Notes: generated from the sequence alone by a model not told the origin. Shown: positions 1 through 12,478, numbered from the stretch's first letter. The stretch: DNA of 64,000 nt from Onchocerca volvulus (GCA_000499405.2 HG738139.1:7402616-7466615), one strand, 5' to 3'. Numbers and translations are program-made.

Positions 1-3000
1 CTGGATGATGTTGTAATTGCCAAAGGTAACAATTTCACATACTATTTGCAAAGGAAGCAATAAAATCTGTTCTAAATCAAAATAATAGTAAGTCGGAAGC
101 ATGAAATTGGAATATTTATGTTTATCCGTGTAATATAAATTAACAAATTACAAATAGAAAAAGAATAAGAGAAATGGTAATACAGAGAAAGATTCTAGCG
201 CGATGACGAGAAACAAATTGTAAGAGTAAATAATGAGTATTGCTTGATTTATAAGTTGGAGAAATTTGATATATTAATTACTAATAGACAATCAGGTTAA
301 GCTAAAAATTTTAAGAATATACATTATTATTCTTGTCTCTCAACCACAGACGACATTTCAGATACTCTTTCACTACTGCACGCAGCTGAAATAGAACTAC
401 AAAATGTGCAAGAAGATATAAATATTGTGAAAAAAATGACTGAATTATCGAAGTTGCTGAAGAAACCAAATATCGTATGTTCTGTTTGATAAAAACCTTT
501 TATTCTAGCTGAATTAATTTCCACTGAATTTCTTATCCCTGTGAGAACGAAGTTGAATTATAGAGACGTGAAGGTAGTCGGTGATAAAGTGAAGATATGA
601 AATCGACTCATAAACTGTAATAAGCATCTTACTATGAATCAGACTTTTGATGATATAAGTGAGATGTTTTTGCAGGAATTAACGAATATGTTAGACAATC
701 TCGAGATTGAAATGATGCGTCGAAAACGTCTTCTTCAAGAACAGCTAACATCTGATCCATTGTTGACCATAGTGCAATTGCAAATTACAACAACGTACTG
801 AACAATTTTATAGATTTTTTTTCGCAAATTTTATGCTAAAATATCAAGTTCCCAATTTAAATTCTGTATAAATTTTATAAATTAACTTGAAATTTTCAAC
901 CTAAATGTTCCTGACAAGTTATCACCGAATCTTTTATTTGTCTAACTTGTATCTTAACTTTTAAGAATAAAAAGACAAGATTTTATTAGCAGAAAATAAA
1001 CATACGCAACATTATTTAATTAGCTCAAAAAAGTGGAATAGACTTTATTTTATACTAATTGCCAAACTGTTTTCATTATCGCTATGTGGGTTTGGTAATA
1101 GATGAGTAATCTCGAAACAGGACAAGAAAGTCTGGGACGATATTATCACTGATAGATCATACTTCACAAATTGAATCCTTCAAGTTGAAGCCACTGATAT
1201 CTGATCTGAAAGATTCAAAAATCGCAATTATATTGAATTTGAAGAATGCATAGTACGTCAGATGCGTCAGATGTATCCGTCAGTCTGACATCTGTTGGAC
1301 GTGGTATGATATCGTGCAAGAAAAGTAAACTTCATTTGCTTGCAGAAATGGTGTTGGCGTACTCGTAATACAATTCCCTAATGCAGATCGACGCGCCATT
1401 TGGGAGCATGCATTGATAAAAGCGAAAACTGCGCTAAGTGCTAATTTATCATCTATATATTTTATCTTAATTATTTTCCAACAGTAACGAGTATAATTTC
1501 TTGGCGAATTCATATATTTATGCGAATTTTTGAAATAATTTGTGCTTCAAGTCGTTTGCAGAGAATGAATTGCAAAATGAAGAAAGACCGAATCATTTGA
1601 AATCGTTTATAACTCATCGAACTCGTCCTGGGCTTACGGTCAATTTCACTTTCTGCGTTGAAACTCACAATCTGTCTTTATATCATATAAATAGTCAATT
1701 TCTATTTATTGAATTGATGTACTGAATTCTTTCTCAAGTTCATGTGTTGCAGATTGAAAACTTTTGGTTGAAATTCTTTTTTTTTTTCAATTTTCAGTTC
1801 TCTGCAGCAGCGGCAACCCTCGGAAAGAGTGTAGAAGAAGCACCGAATGTTTGGGTCTGCACATCAGATAAATTTTCCGGCCAAGTTGCTGTCATAAATG
1901 TGAACGATGAACCGACTATAGAAAGTACCACAAGCATTGGTAATGCAGCCATCGTTGCAATCTGTTCGGTACCTGCTCCAAGGTATTTACTGCTTCTTCC
2001 CACAACTTCTGCCATTATCTTTCTAATGGGACCTATCTGTGGAATTCAAAATTTCCCATGCTTCTCGCCACTTTTTTTTTCTTCCTTTTCCTATGCTTTA
2101 TACATTCTTCATGTTGATATGTTCCCGGAATCACTTTTTAAAAGCTCCCCATCATTTCAGGAAAAAAAGGAAATTACCAAAATTGGTGGATTCGCCATCA
2201 AGAGATTTACCCGGTTTGGAGCTTGACAGGTTGTTTTACGAATTTAGTGAGAGATAATGGAATTTTAGGAACTTCCACAAAAATATTTTAATTACATTTA
2301 GCACTTCATCGGAATCAGGTGATTCGGATTTGGAAACAGTTCGGCGAAATGTACAATCTACTGTTTGGATTGGCAATGAAGATGGCGAGTAAGTTAGTTG
2401 ATTTTTTAAGAATCATATTTTGAGAACTAAAAATTTCCAATTGTCTACAAAAAATTATTAGAAAAAGGACTTTTTGGAGAAGAGTTAATTTTGAAGAATA
2501 TTTTCACTTTATTCTCTCATCTTCTTGGCAAACATTCTTATTCCATATAAGAAACAGCTTCACAAGCTTGAAAAAATCGTCAGCAGTATCAATTATTACG
2601 GGAATAATTGTCATTTATCTTGGTATTTCATTAATCTGAGAAGTTTACTAATTGATTTTAAATTTTACGGAATTATAGGAATGTCAACTTCCTCTTAGTG
2701 ATGAATAACATTAGCATAAAGATTTATTTCACAATATTGCAAGAAAATGGCTTAAGTTTCGATCGATCTAAAAGTCCATGGAAATGGAAAGAAAAGACTA
2801 TTAGAAGAATTATCAGCAAAAAAGTGAAATTAATAATGTGTTCTAAACAGCACTGTGCTTCTCTCCTTTTTTTTTTTTTTTTCATTTACTTGCATTTACA
2901 CATTACATTTATTTGCTTATTTATTTTAGAATATTTGTTTTCAATTTTCTGGATAATGTTCGACTGAAAGCTTGTGAAATGATGGCCAGACTTTCGATGC

Positions 3001-5915
3001 CCATAGATGACATTGTTTATTTGGAAGAGAAAGTTTTCGTTTCAATCTCATCAGGCTCAAATATTCAATTATTACATTTCGAAAGAAATAAAGGTTTTAG
3101 TAATTCATGTTTTTAAACTATTATGATTAGCCATTCCTATTCCTATAGTTCTTGCGGTAGAATAGTAATATAATATTAATAATAATTTCTATAAATCTGA
3201 TCAAAATCTTCATCGCGATAACTTACGACAGTCGCAAAAGCTTAAAATTATGCCACCAAAACTGAACAAGAATTAATGGCATTCTAAATAGAAGATGGAT
3301 TAAATAGAATAGTTTAATACTAACAATATCAGCCTTTTTTGACAGATTGTTGTAATGATTAACGATATTTGATATGAACCAATCGAGTAACAGGAGACTT
3401 CCTGATGAATGGCATTGAAATGATTTCATCAGAGACCACTCCCTTGTTACAAATGAGATGATAATTTATTGACGGATACAATAAGATGCTTGGATTTCTT
3501 GGTTTTTTAATTTATGCCGTCTTTTTTCCAGAGGGCAAGTGGGATTTGGACAATCCGAAATCAGTCCAAATAGATTTTCGCAGACGTATGAAGCCGATGG
3601 TCGTTGCAGCTTCACGGCTTTGTTTTGCATCTGGCAATTCAATTTACTTGCTGAATACTTCTAGTTTGCAAATTGAGGTTTTTATTCACTGAAAGCGTTT
3701 CATATTCTTTTTTTTTTTTTAAGATGCAAAAGAAATAATAGGACAAAGGAAGTTTAAAAAGAAAAGAGAAGCAAAAAAGTTTATCAATAATAATAAACAT
3801 GTAGGAAGAAAGGAAGTATTACCTGGTTTGGCAATATTATGCACAAACAAATTTATTTAAATTTCACAAATTAAAAAATTGCTTGTTATTCCTGGAACGT
3901 AATTTATTCTGTGCAAGTTGGAAAATCCTTAAATATTTGTTTTTTACTTCCTCTTTGAATATAAAGAAATCACATATCATTTTTGGTTTAGCTATAATAT
4001 ATGCTTAGGATGAGTGAAACTTCACATTTCAATTCATACAAAAATAGTTGGTTAAGAACGAACATTAATGAAAATTATTGTTTAACAGTGTATAAACTTT
4101 GAGATCAGAGGCATTCTAATATCATCTTTCAACACAAGAAAACAAACTTATTTGTTAGTTTCGAATTTTGAACGAAGAATGAAATTTAATTATTCTGTAA
4201 AGAAACAAGCAACAGTAAGTGCAAGTGCAATGGAAACGGTATCTTGCTTAGCTGTCCTCGGTTCAACAATTTTTGTGGCTATGAATAAATCATCAATCGT
4301 TAAAGTAATCAATGCGTTTACTTTGGACTGTCAACAGGAGTTCAGTGTTTCACATGTTGTCAATAAGGCATTGTCGAGTAAGTTGATAATTAGATTTCGT
4401 TTTGAGAAAATTAATCTTTTTGCTTTTTAATATGGCGAACTTATTTTTCATTAATTTCAGTTTTCAAGTTCGAAATCTGTTCAAATGCTTACTCTAAAAC
4501 TAATTAACTGAGAAAGGAAGCTTTTCCAACCCGTCTAATCAGTTTTATTCGCAGGCAGCGAAGATATCATTCGCAAACATAAGATGGGATGTTTGAGGAT
4601 AACATCCCTTTTATGCTGCAACAATCGCCTTTGGATCGGTACTTCTGCTGGCATTGTTATCAATACACTCATTCCGAATAATAAAACATCGAATTGGGCA
4701 CCTTCCTTGAACGGTATCTTCAGAATACAGTTAGAGTGACATGAATGATTCTACCGTTTAGGGTAAAAATGCTGAGGAATAAGTAGAAAAAGCAGAATGG
4801 ACAGGAAAAACTAGAAGGATGAGAAATATTTCAGTAGCAGGGAATATATGACAAGAGAAGGAGATATTGATGGAAGTGGAACAGAAGATCTGAAGAAATG
4901 AAGAAAGACATCAAATCTTCCTTTATTTGCCATCATCAGTCACTAATCATATTGAGAAGTGATAATTCAGTCTGATAAGATGCTTATCACAGATCCTTCA
5001 GATGTTGTGTTGCATCATCATCACCTAGTCATTTCCGCTTTTTTCCCTTGCTTTCGTTGAATTTTTTCACATTTGACAATATTATTAAGTAACATGGTTT
5101 AATTTTAAAAACACTGATTATTAAAAGCATTCAATTTTTTTGAATTTCTTGTTTGAACAGAGATTTGAAGCAAATATTCGATTTTTTTCAGGACAAGTTT
5201 AATTAATATTTTCATTTTAAGCATAAATTGACTTTGAAAAATATATTCTGAAAATTTTTTTAAGATTATGAAAATTGGACGACTCTCAAAAGCTTTGCAT
5301 TTGTAATATTATAGGTGTAAAACATTTGAAACTTTGCGCTACCGATAGATTAATAAGTGTTTTGTACAAAAAGCAGTGTTTGTTTTATTCTGATTACATG
5401 TTCAGGCTCATTTCAGTGTGCCAAGCAGGACATATCGGGCCTTGTAGATTCCTGACCGCTGTATCGGCTACAGCAACATCATCATTCAATTCACGACGTC
5501 GACGAATGTCACTTAGTGCTCCCATATTACAACAGATTGAACAGGTACCATTTATTGCAGTAGTTTGGATTAATCATCTCAGACACAAATCTTTATAAAT
5601 CTCTACATAATAATATGGAGCAAAATGGAATCTTGTCGTAATCAACACATTTACCAGAGTATGCATCTGAAGTCAATTTTTTTACCTCAAAATACGAATC
5701 ATTGGTGCATCAATGAATAAACAAACAAGTGCGAATATCTTTGAAAGTATCAGTTGCTCCATTTCTATCTCCACTTTTTTTTGATAACCATTCTTGTCTT
5801 TCCGATGTTCGTGGTAAGTGGTGGTGAAGGATTCGACAGTGGTACTGCACAAGTAGATGGTGAAAAACGAAAAATTGATGACGCCGTGAATTACTTGCTA
5901 TTTTGGTCTGCTTGA
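1..5915 (+). CDS. RhoGEF of ARHGEF10/ARHGEF17 type, C-terminal part (PH end and WD40-like propeller); 5' end outside window
   Basis: Predicted to activate Rho GTPases at membrane or cytoskeleton; the catalytic DH domain must lie upstream. Phase-consistent exons: 1-25, 350-474, 676-794, 1121-1252, 1284-1313, 1346-1437, 1562-1638, 1798-1982, 2161-2229, 2302-2388, 2930-3093, 3532-3677, 4089-4377, 4555-4713, 5417-5544, 5754-5915, giving 662 residues. The first exons encode a PH strand (LDDVVIAK), a charged helical insert and the closing PH helix (IWEHALIKAK). The rest reads as a seven-blade-like propeller, with repeated blade motifs VWVCTSD, TVWIGNEDGE, RLWIGTSAG, GHIGPCRFL and finally SGGEGFDS...NYLLFW just before the stop. 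This order matches the family's C-terminal half. JIP3/UNC-16 shares a similar propeller and was considered, but the PH domain argues against it. The acceptor of the last exon is the weakest border; the 30-nt exon is inferred. Confidence 0.8.
1284..1313 (+). CDS. Predicted 30-nt microexon of the RhoGEF PH domain
   Basis: Joining exon 1121-1252 directly to exon 1346-1437 creates a TAA stop at the junction. Inserting these 30 nt (acceptor CGTCAG, donor GTGCAA) restores the frame and encodes a ten-residue loop, YLTSVGRGMI, between two PH strands. The flanking introns would be only 31 nt (1253-1283) and 32 nt (1314-1345). I tested the other GT sites in this interval and they lead to stops. Inferred from frame only. 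Confidence 0.5.
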
Positions 5916-7483
5916 ATGCTTCTAAGGCAATCAGATTCTCAACATATAGGCATTGTGTTTTTTTTTTTTCCAAATCTTTTGAACATTGCATGCATACCAT
6001 GCTATCGCTATGATTGTAATTTTTTTCCGTGATCTCCGATTTCTGGAAATAGTTTCAAATGTCATAAGTTACTCTGTATGATGCCATTTAGTATTATTTT
6101 ATCACAATACTTTCTTGTTTTTATTACTATTTGATGGGAACAACAGAATCCTCAATCATTTGATTTGTGCCTTTCTTCTTTCTACCTTCAAGTAATGTCA
6201 CTTTGAACCACAGAACTGTTTTTATAAACATTTGATATTCTCCATCCTAAAATTTTTTTAAAATTCGTGCTAAAATTTTCTTGTGCAACATAAGTTTTCC
6301 AAAAATAACATAATTCTTATCAGATAGATCTGAAGAAAGAAGAAGGGATGAATTTTTGCTGCATCTAAAGAAAGACTTGAATAAGCTGTGAATTAGATGT
6401 GCGTTACATTTCCAGAACATGCACGAAGATTTTCACATTACATGGAGAATATCGAAGCTTTATAAAAATGCATGGAAAATGAGTTAACAGTAAGTGGCAT
6501 TTACCGAAGAACTTCCGATTGATGTAATGTTTGAATCGAAATAAAAGAAAGAAATTTCTCATTTTGATTGGTCGCACAAATACTGGCTTAATAACATCGC
6601 ATCTTTGCATTGTTTTACGCAAATCAAAATTTTCTTATTGAAGTAGCCTCAACGTCCCGTTGTATTGGAAGGCGATCAGAGGATTGGATCAAAAGCAGAA
6701 AAATTCGTTAGTTTTGGAGAAATTTGGTAGAATTGTATAATGCTTTCGTATTGTATAATCTATATCAAAAACTTCATCAATCTGATAATCGAACTTATCT
6801 TGTGCTAGTTTCTTCTGATGATTTGTCAATTTTGAAAGTTATGGTTGTTTAAATGGAATGTGATGTTTAAGATTTGTAATTAATAGCTTATTTGTGCAGT
6901 TCGAAATTTACGGCCTTTGAATTCCGCCATTTTAGCTATCGATTCAAGCGATATAAATATAAAGTAATTAAATATATTTTTCAAGGCTTATTACTGACAT
7001 TTCATGTAAGATACAAATTCTTTTTCTTTTCTCTTTAAAACAGAATCTCTTTTTCTGAAAAACCCGAAGAAAATTTTTGCATATGTAATTTCAATTTGAA
7101 AAAATTTCAATTTTTTTAAATTGAAAAAAGAAATAAAAGCTTGAAAAAAAATCAATGATGTTATTAACGATTAGTTCGGTGATGAGTGTTGGGATTTATT
7201 TTATTGCTCATTATTAATTGACAGCGGCAGAAAATGGGTTCACAGGTCGTTTTCATTCTCAATTATTGCTCGAATTAGTAATATCAGTGTTACTTTAATA
7301 CTTCTTAATGCCAATTTGTTACGATAAATCTTAACTACGACAGTTTCGAGTCGCATAGTTCACATCGTTAATGCAATGTCTTATATCGTTTACACATTGC
7401 CGCTATGAATAAATTATATATTTTATGCTGAAACGCCTTTCTCAGAAAAATGGAATTCGAGATATTCTATCAATTTCTTACAG
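5916..7483. other. Intergenic region with no recognised gene
   Basis: AT-rich DNA between the RhoGEF stop and the next coding-like block. The minus-strand frame over 5710-6000 is antisense to the last RhoGEF exon and has no family resemblance. Homopolymer T and A runs are common. I see no tRNA-like folds or convincing exons; the promoter of the downstream hypothetical gene would have to lie here. Confidence 0.6.
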
Positions 7484-8631
7484 ATAGATATACAAACGGG
7501 TAACGAATATGCTGATGAAGAGCAGGCCCAATTAAAAATTCATTCAATTGGCCAAAATTGTAAACAACCAAAAGTATCAAAAACAACACAGTCGAATTTG
7601 ACGGAAGCGATTGTAGAGTGTGACGAAATAGAAGAGAAAAATGTTGCCAAAAATGAGAAGCCAAATATTTCAGACAAATTGGTTACTGACTGTAATCATC
7701 CAGAAATTATGGATGATAGGAAGAACAACTCCAAAAACACTTTTACCGCACATCTGCAATCACCCATTGATGCTTCACAAATAAAATTAGAAAAGTCACA
7801 CGAATCGCAAAATCCCGGAATAAATTCGAGAAGTTTCCAAAAATTTCAAAATTTCGCAAAAAATGAGAAAATTCCTCTGCCAACATTTGGCATAAACCAG
7901 TTAACCGGAAGATGCTGTAATGAATTTACACCTCATCATTGCGTTAACGAGGCTAAATACTGCCATTCAACATGTTCTCATCAAATTTCCCACTTCTCTC
8001 CACTTCCCAGTACAACTGGAAGGGGACGCAACTGTCAACGATGTCCAAGTTTTCATGACAATATGGTAGGAAATGAATGTTTTCTCAAATAATTCTAAAA
8101 ATTAGCATCTCTTACGACAGGAGCATTTTGCCGAAAATTAGAGTGGTCATGATGTATGGCAAGAGCCAGTGATTTTAACTTCAATCAAGGCATTCATCGT
8201 CATGCATTGCTATTAGCCACTGTCTATACACCGGAAATCTCATGTTGTTGAATTGAATCACTTAATCCAGACCATGCGAATCTCGAGAATATTCGCACTT
8301 TCCTGGAAATTCTCGAAATATTTGATATACTAGGAAATTTCCATGTTATATTTTGCAATTTTTTCAGAAAAATTGCTCTTGTTGTGATAGTGTTTGTAGA
8401 ATGGATCATTATAAATCAGCAACGAATAGTGCAATCCATATGAATGAACTAGCAAAAACTAAAGAAAATGAAATTTTTCAAACATCTCGAAATGTTCGTT
8501 TCATTCCGAAAAGAAATTTTTTTTCGAATTTTTGCTGTCGACGAAAAGAAAACATAACTTGTCATCTTTCTTTTCAGATCATCCCAGCAATGGTGATTGA
8601 AAAGAAAGATGACAAGTTATGTTTTCATTGA
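7484..8631 (+). CDS. Hypothetical Cys/His-rich protein, 5' end unresolved
   Basis: Two coding-like exons, 7484-8065 and 8368-8631, join in phase 0 with a TTTCTTACAG acceptor, an ATG|GTAGGA donor and a TTTTTTCAG acceptor, giving about 281 residues. No start codon is clear: the first in-frame ATG is at 7709, and an upstream exon is likely. The first part is Asn/Lys/Glu/Ser-rich and looks disordered. The C-terminal part is rich in Cys and His (GRCCNEF, HHCVNEAKYCHSTCSHQ, NCQRCPSFH, NCSCCDSVCRM, NFFSNFCCRR), suggesting metal binding or disulfides, but I match it to no family. The last exon carries a perfect 29-bp inverted repeat. An alternative 3' end uses a phase-2 donor after 8615 and joins an exon at 9774-9831. 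It could also be unspliced noise or a lineage-specific gene. Confidence 0.4.
8548..8626. repeat. Perfect 29-bp inverted repeat with 21-nt loop
   Basis: Left arm 8548-8576 (GAAAACATAACTTGTC...) is the exact reverse complement of right arm 8598-8626 (TGAAAAGAAAGATGAC...), with 8577-8597 as the loop. Flanking bases do not pair on either side. The hairpin lies within the last exon of the hypothetical gene. The left arm codes for ENITCHLSF and the right arm for the final residues before the stop, so that C terminus may have arisen by inverted duplication. Confidence 0.95.
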
Positions 8632-9773
8632 TTCAGGAAATTGGATAGAGCTCTGATCTTCTGCTCCTCTGTGTACTTGATCAAATCTTCTAATTGATAG
8701 GAATTATTGATATTTTAGTTTAAAATTTGTCAAAAGAGAGCCAATCGTTCAAAACCGATGCATCGGCAAGCACAACCAGAAAGTAATTTTGTTAAACCAA
8801 ACGTTAGTATTTATGTTTTGTTTTGAGGTTTGATTTACTTTATTGCCGAGCAACTTTGTCACATTTTGAGTAATGTAGCGGATCAAAACACATTTTTTTT
8901 TTCGTAGATGACATAAATAGTTTAATATGATTGTTGGTATTCTATTAATCTTTGATTTAATCATTCCTTATTTCTTCATGTGTCGAGGAAAAATTGTTAG
9001 ATATGTGTGAATGAAACTATTCTAGATTGCTTGATTTTTTAATAGTGTTCAGAAACTAATTTTTTTAGTAGTATTCATAAAGAAAAAAAAAATAATCAAA
9101 ATGATTATTTTTCACATAACATGCAAAAATGATCGATTTTCTAAGAGTTTTAAAACCTAATTCCTTTCAAATTTTTAAACTCAGTGTTCCTATCGGTTTT
9201 TCTAAAAATTTATTGAGAACATTCAAGTAACGATACCTACTGCTGCTCTTGTAACATGCTACAGATGTTTAGAAGGACTAATATAGTACTTTCAATTAAT
9301 TATTAACAGGAAGATTTTCATTTGCATGAAAAGGTTGAAATAAACCAAGTTTTACGTATCTTTAAAGCTAAGGTTTAAAAATCTATTAGCATTATTAACA
9401 AAGATCCAGTTTGCATGTCTGCATGTTACAATTAATCTAAGTCTATTCTTCCTTACTAATTTAATTTGATTGATGTTAAATTTTAGTTTAATTTTATTAA
9501 ATTAAGGCATATTCACGGCAGAAGTGCATTTGTAAAGGAATTTGTGAGAAGTCGAGCCGAAAGCATCGTCGTGTAAATTTATCCGCCGTTAACAGTATTA
9601 TTTGCTTTGTTTTATGAGCACTTTTGTTTATTCATATTTTAAAAAGATCGCATCAGCAAAATTTTTTTCATTAACCATATCATTACAATTGGAGAGCTTC
9701 AATTCTGGAATAAATTCTAATTTGTGACTTTATCTTTTTTTTTACCTTTAATTTTTTAAATACTAAGTTTCAG
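8632..9773. other. AT-rich gap, possibly an intron; no gene recognised
   Basis: No frame here has both good length and splice signals. Several TGCATG hexamers occur (around 9322, 9413 and 9422). The minus-strand frame over 8749-8964 has no recognisable similarity. It would be intronic if the hypothetical gene extends to 9831, otherwise intergenic. Confidence 0.5.
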
Positions 9774-9831
9774 CAAAAAAAGTCCACGCTTCGAATCAGA
9801 TGCTTACATCGACGTCGAATCATCGCCATAA
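9774..9831 (+). CDS. Candidate alternative terminal exon of the hypothetical gene
   Basis: After a TTTCAG acceptor, the phase-2 frame encodes KKSPRFESDAYIDVESSP and then TAA at 9829-9831. A phase-2 donor (AA|GTTATG) exists at 8615/8616 in the preceding block. The composition resembles an acidic C-terminal tail, but the link rests only on phase. Another frame here runs to 10027 and encodes a basic, Cys-containing peptide. I cannot tell which, if any, is used. Confidence 0.25.
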
Positions 9832-11465
9832 AGCAGGATGCAGATGCATCGTTTCTGGACTGAGACATCGGAATAGTCCAAAGTATGATGTTGTAAAATG
9901 CCGTAATTCTGGACGACGACATATTTTGCGTAAATATCGCAACGGTCTTTTTCCCTTGTCAATTATATTATCATCTATTTCGAAGTTCTTAACTTTTGTC
10001 AGATTAATATGTCTTAACATCAATTAGTGATTGATGAATAAAATCGCTACGACAGATTTTATTCTGCGTCGTATATCTTCCAATGTACCATAACAATAAA
10101 AAATGTATTCAGCAGTACTGTCATCATGAAAAACTAATTTGTGCAGATTAACGAAACATCAATTTGAAACAATCTTTTCCGAGTTGTGTTTTCACGTTTC
10201 ACGTTTCAATTTTTTGAATTTCCGTTAAGATCGAAGAATTTACGAAACAATTTCTGCGATTTCTGCTTGTAAATCAGGAAGTTAAGCCTACTATCTAACG
10301 CAAATATAAAATTTTCAGATAGGAGCAACGGTGTTCGCCATTATTTGATTTGTCATTCGCACAGCAACAACAGAAATCATTCAACTGGCCTTCACCATAT
10401 CTGCTACTGCAAACATTATTGATTTTTCGAGCAACTGGAATGGTGAATTTCCCTCTTGAAACGATCATTGTGCTGATGTCATAGATTATTGTCATCTCTT
10501 CAAGCTGAAAATGCTTATTTAATAAAAACTGAAATACCTTCCAAAATATTTGTTGACAATAAATCTACCGCTCTGATGATTATACATAAAACATCGAGAG
10601 ATAATGACAAAGAGATTTTCATCTGTCCATTCCTATCCACTCAAGGGAAGAATTTGCAATAAATGAACTGATTCCTCACTAAACATATCATACTTGCGAA
10701 ATGACAAATTTGCATGAAATAATAATGTGACATGATTCAGTAAATGAATAAATTGTGAATATTCATCATGAAATTCGCAATTCTATGATTTTGCCGCAAT
10801 TTTAATATTTAAACATTTTGAATTTTGATTTTTACTTTGAAAAATCCTGCTGATTATTTACGCGCCGCTTATCATGTTTTCTTAACTTCTCTTCGATGAT
10901 TGCCTCAAGTCAACAATTAGAACCATATTAAGCGTCCATAGCGAAGCTGAATAATTTTTCCTTTTCAGCAGCTACAGGTGAAATATTTTGGAATAACTTT
11001 TACCCATTAATCGTGCAACAGTAACTGAGAAGTGTGTCTCACATATTTCTTCCAAATTGGCGATTTGCACTCGGCTCCCAAAGGTGACTGTCCTTCGTCG
11101 TTTGTATTTTGCTTCGGCGAGTCTAAGGCATTCTCTTCATTGTTCTGTTTTTATATCTCATAATACAGCCTCTCTGATGCTACGTTATGACTTACCTCAG
11201 AGGTTATGTATGTTATTGATTATTAATTATCAGGTGAAGCTCTTCAATGGACGACTCAGATTTTATAGAGAAATCGCTTAAATTAACCAGGTAACTATTA
11301 TGAATATGGAAGCGAAGTGACTATTTTTTTTAATATGTGATGACCTTCCAAATCTTCTTTTAAATTAACGGTAGCACACAAACTGTATTTCTTTTTAAAT
11401 TTCAATTTTCCTTGATTTATCATTTACCACGAAGAATTGAAAAACATCTCTCTCATGGGACAGTG
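9832..11465. other. Intergenic region upstream of SLX4
   Basis: Short frames exist on both strands (minus 9820-10023 and 10295-10495, plus 11057-11281). None has a family signature together with consistent splice sites. The stretch just before the SLX4 ATG is pyrimidine-rich and may hold a trans-splice acceptor or a 5' non-coding exon, but I cannot place one firmly. Confidence 0.5.
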
Positions 11466-12478
11466 ATGGACAATTTGAGAGATGTGCAGCAAAATCAGAT
11501 TTTCAGAGAGCCAAAGTGCAAAACAGAAAGCGAAATTATTCCAAAACCAGTGATTAAAAGTGATTATCTGTTACCGGGCGGTGATAAGGACATATGCTTC
11601 GTATGCAATAAGGCAAGTCTTATGTCTCATTTCCAGCGGTGGCAAAATTGTTTCTTCACATTAATTAATTAATATTTGTCTTTCATTCGTATACATTTCA
11701 CTTAAATGGATTATTTAATGCTGAGCGATGCATATTTTTCGTCTGATAGTTATACAGTTTCAGGTGGATTTATTCATTATTTTGTATTTATGTAGCTGTT
11801 TCTTAGAAATACTATCGACAAAACTACTTTTATTTGTAATACTTCAGCAAATATGTGATGTTCAAATAATTAAAGGATTTGAAACATTTGGATGAATTGC
11901 GCACATCGTTACATGTCAATCATTGTTTGGATCAGCAAGAAGCATGCAATAAATATGAAACAAAGAAGGAAAAATGGAAAAAAGTAGTGGATTGTCCTAT
12001 ATGTGGTGAACCTTTAGAGCCAGGACCGGTAAGTTTTTTTCGAAAGAAAATATTCGTGAATTTATTCTGCTAACACTGTGAGTTTTATTTTGATTAACTG
12101 TAAATACTTTATTGAATTTATTGCTTTCATTATATTTCTTTTATCATTAGTGTCAACTATCATTAGATAAAGAATGGTAATTTTCGAGTTGCTGAAATTC
12201 ATCTTGCATTATGCTGAAGTATTAAAACACTTTATTTCTGTGACCGGAGGAGCTGTTACATACTCTGAACTTCTAAAAGAAAAGCTTTGTTATGTATAAA
12301 TTTAAGTGGAAATTATCGATACCTATCTCCCAAATAAATAAATTCTTCAGTTTCGTTCAATGCATGCCAAACGCTGTGGTAAAAAGCATCATGTTAATCC
12401 TAAAAGTCTTTTGTTACTGTTGGATACGCAGACAAAAGTTGCGGAAATAAGAAAACGGAGCGGTATTGGACATACAAA
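11466..12478 (+). CDS. SLX4: SLX4 exons 1-3: tandem UBZ4 ubiquitin-binding zinc fingers
   Basis: Finger 1 is split by the first intron: CFVCNK ends exon 1, and exon 2 supplies HVNHC. The spacing is C-x2-C-x14-H-x3-C, and that of finger 2 (CPIC...HAKRC) is C-x2-C-x12-H-x3-C. In vertebrate SLX4 the UBZ4 modules bind ubiquitin chains and help recruitment to crosslinks; both metal-ligand sets are intact here. The intron between exons 1 and 2 begins AAG|GCAAGT, a textbook GC-AG donor, and no usable GT lies nearby. Confidence 0.85.

Noticed and set aside
676..801. A separate small coiled-coil gene ending at TGA 799-801
   Set aside because: A phase-2 donor (AC|GTACTG) precedes the stop and joins in frame to exon 1121-1252 with a sensible PH sequence.
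1798..5915. JIP3/UNC-16 identity for the first gene
   Set aside because: The propeller motif VWVCTSD is shared, but the upstream exons form a PH domain and the gene ends in an ARHGEF10/17-like SGGEGFDS...LLFW tail.
9774..10027. Basic Cys-containing plus-strand frame ending at 10027
   Set aside because: It needs a phase I could not connect to a preceding exon; the 9774-9831 reading in another frame fits a donor better.
9820..10495. Minus-strand gene made of the frames at 10295-10495 and 9820-10023
   Set aside because: No convincing acceptors or donors connect them, and no family signature was recognised.
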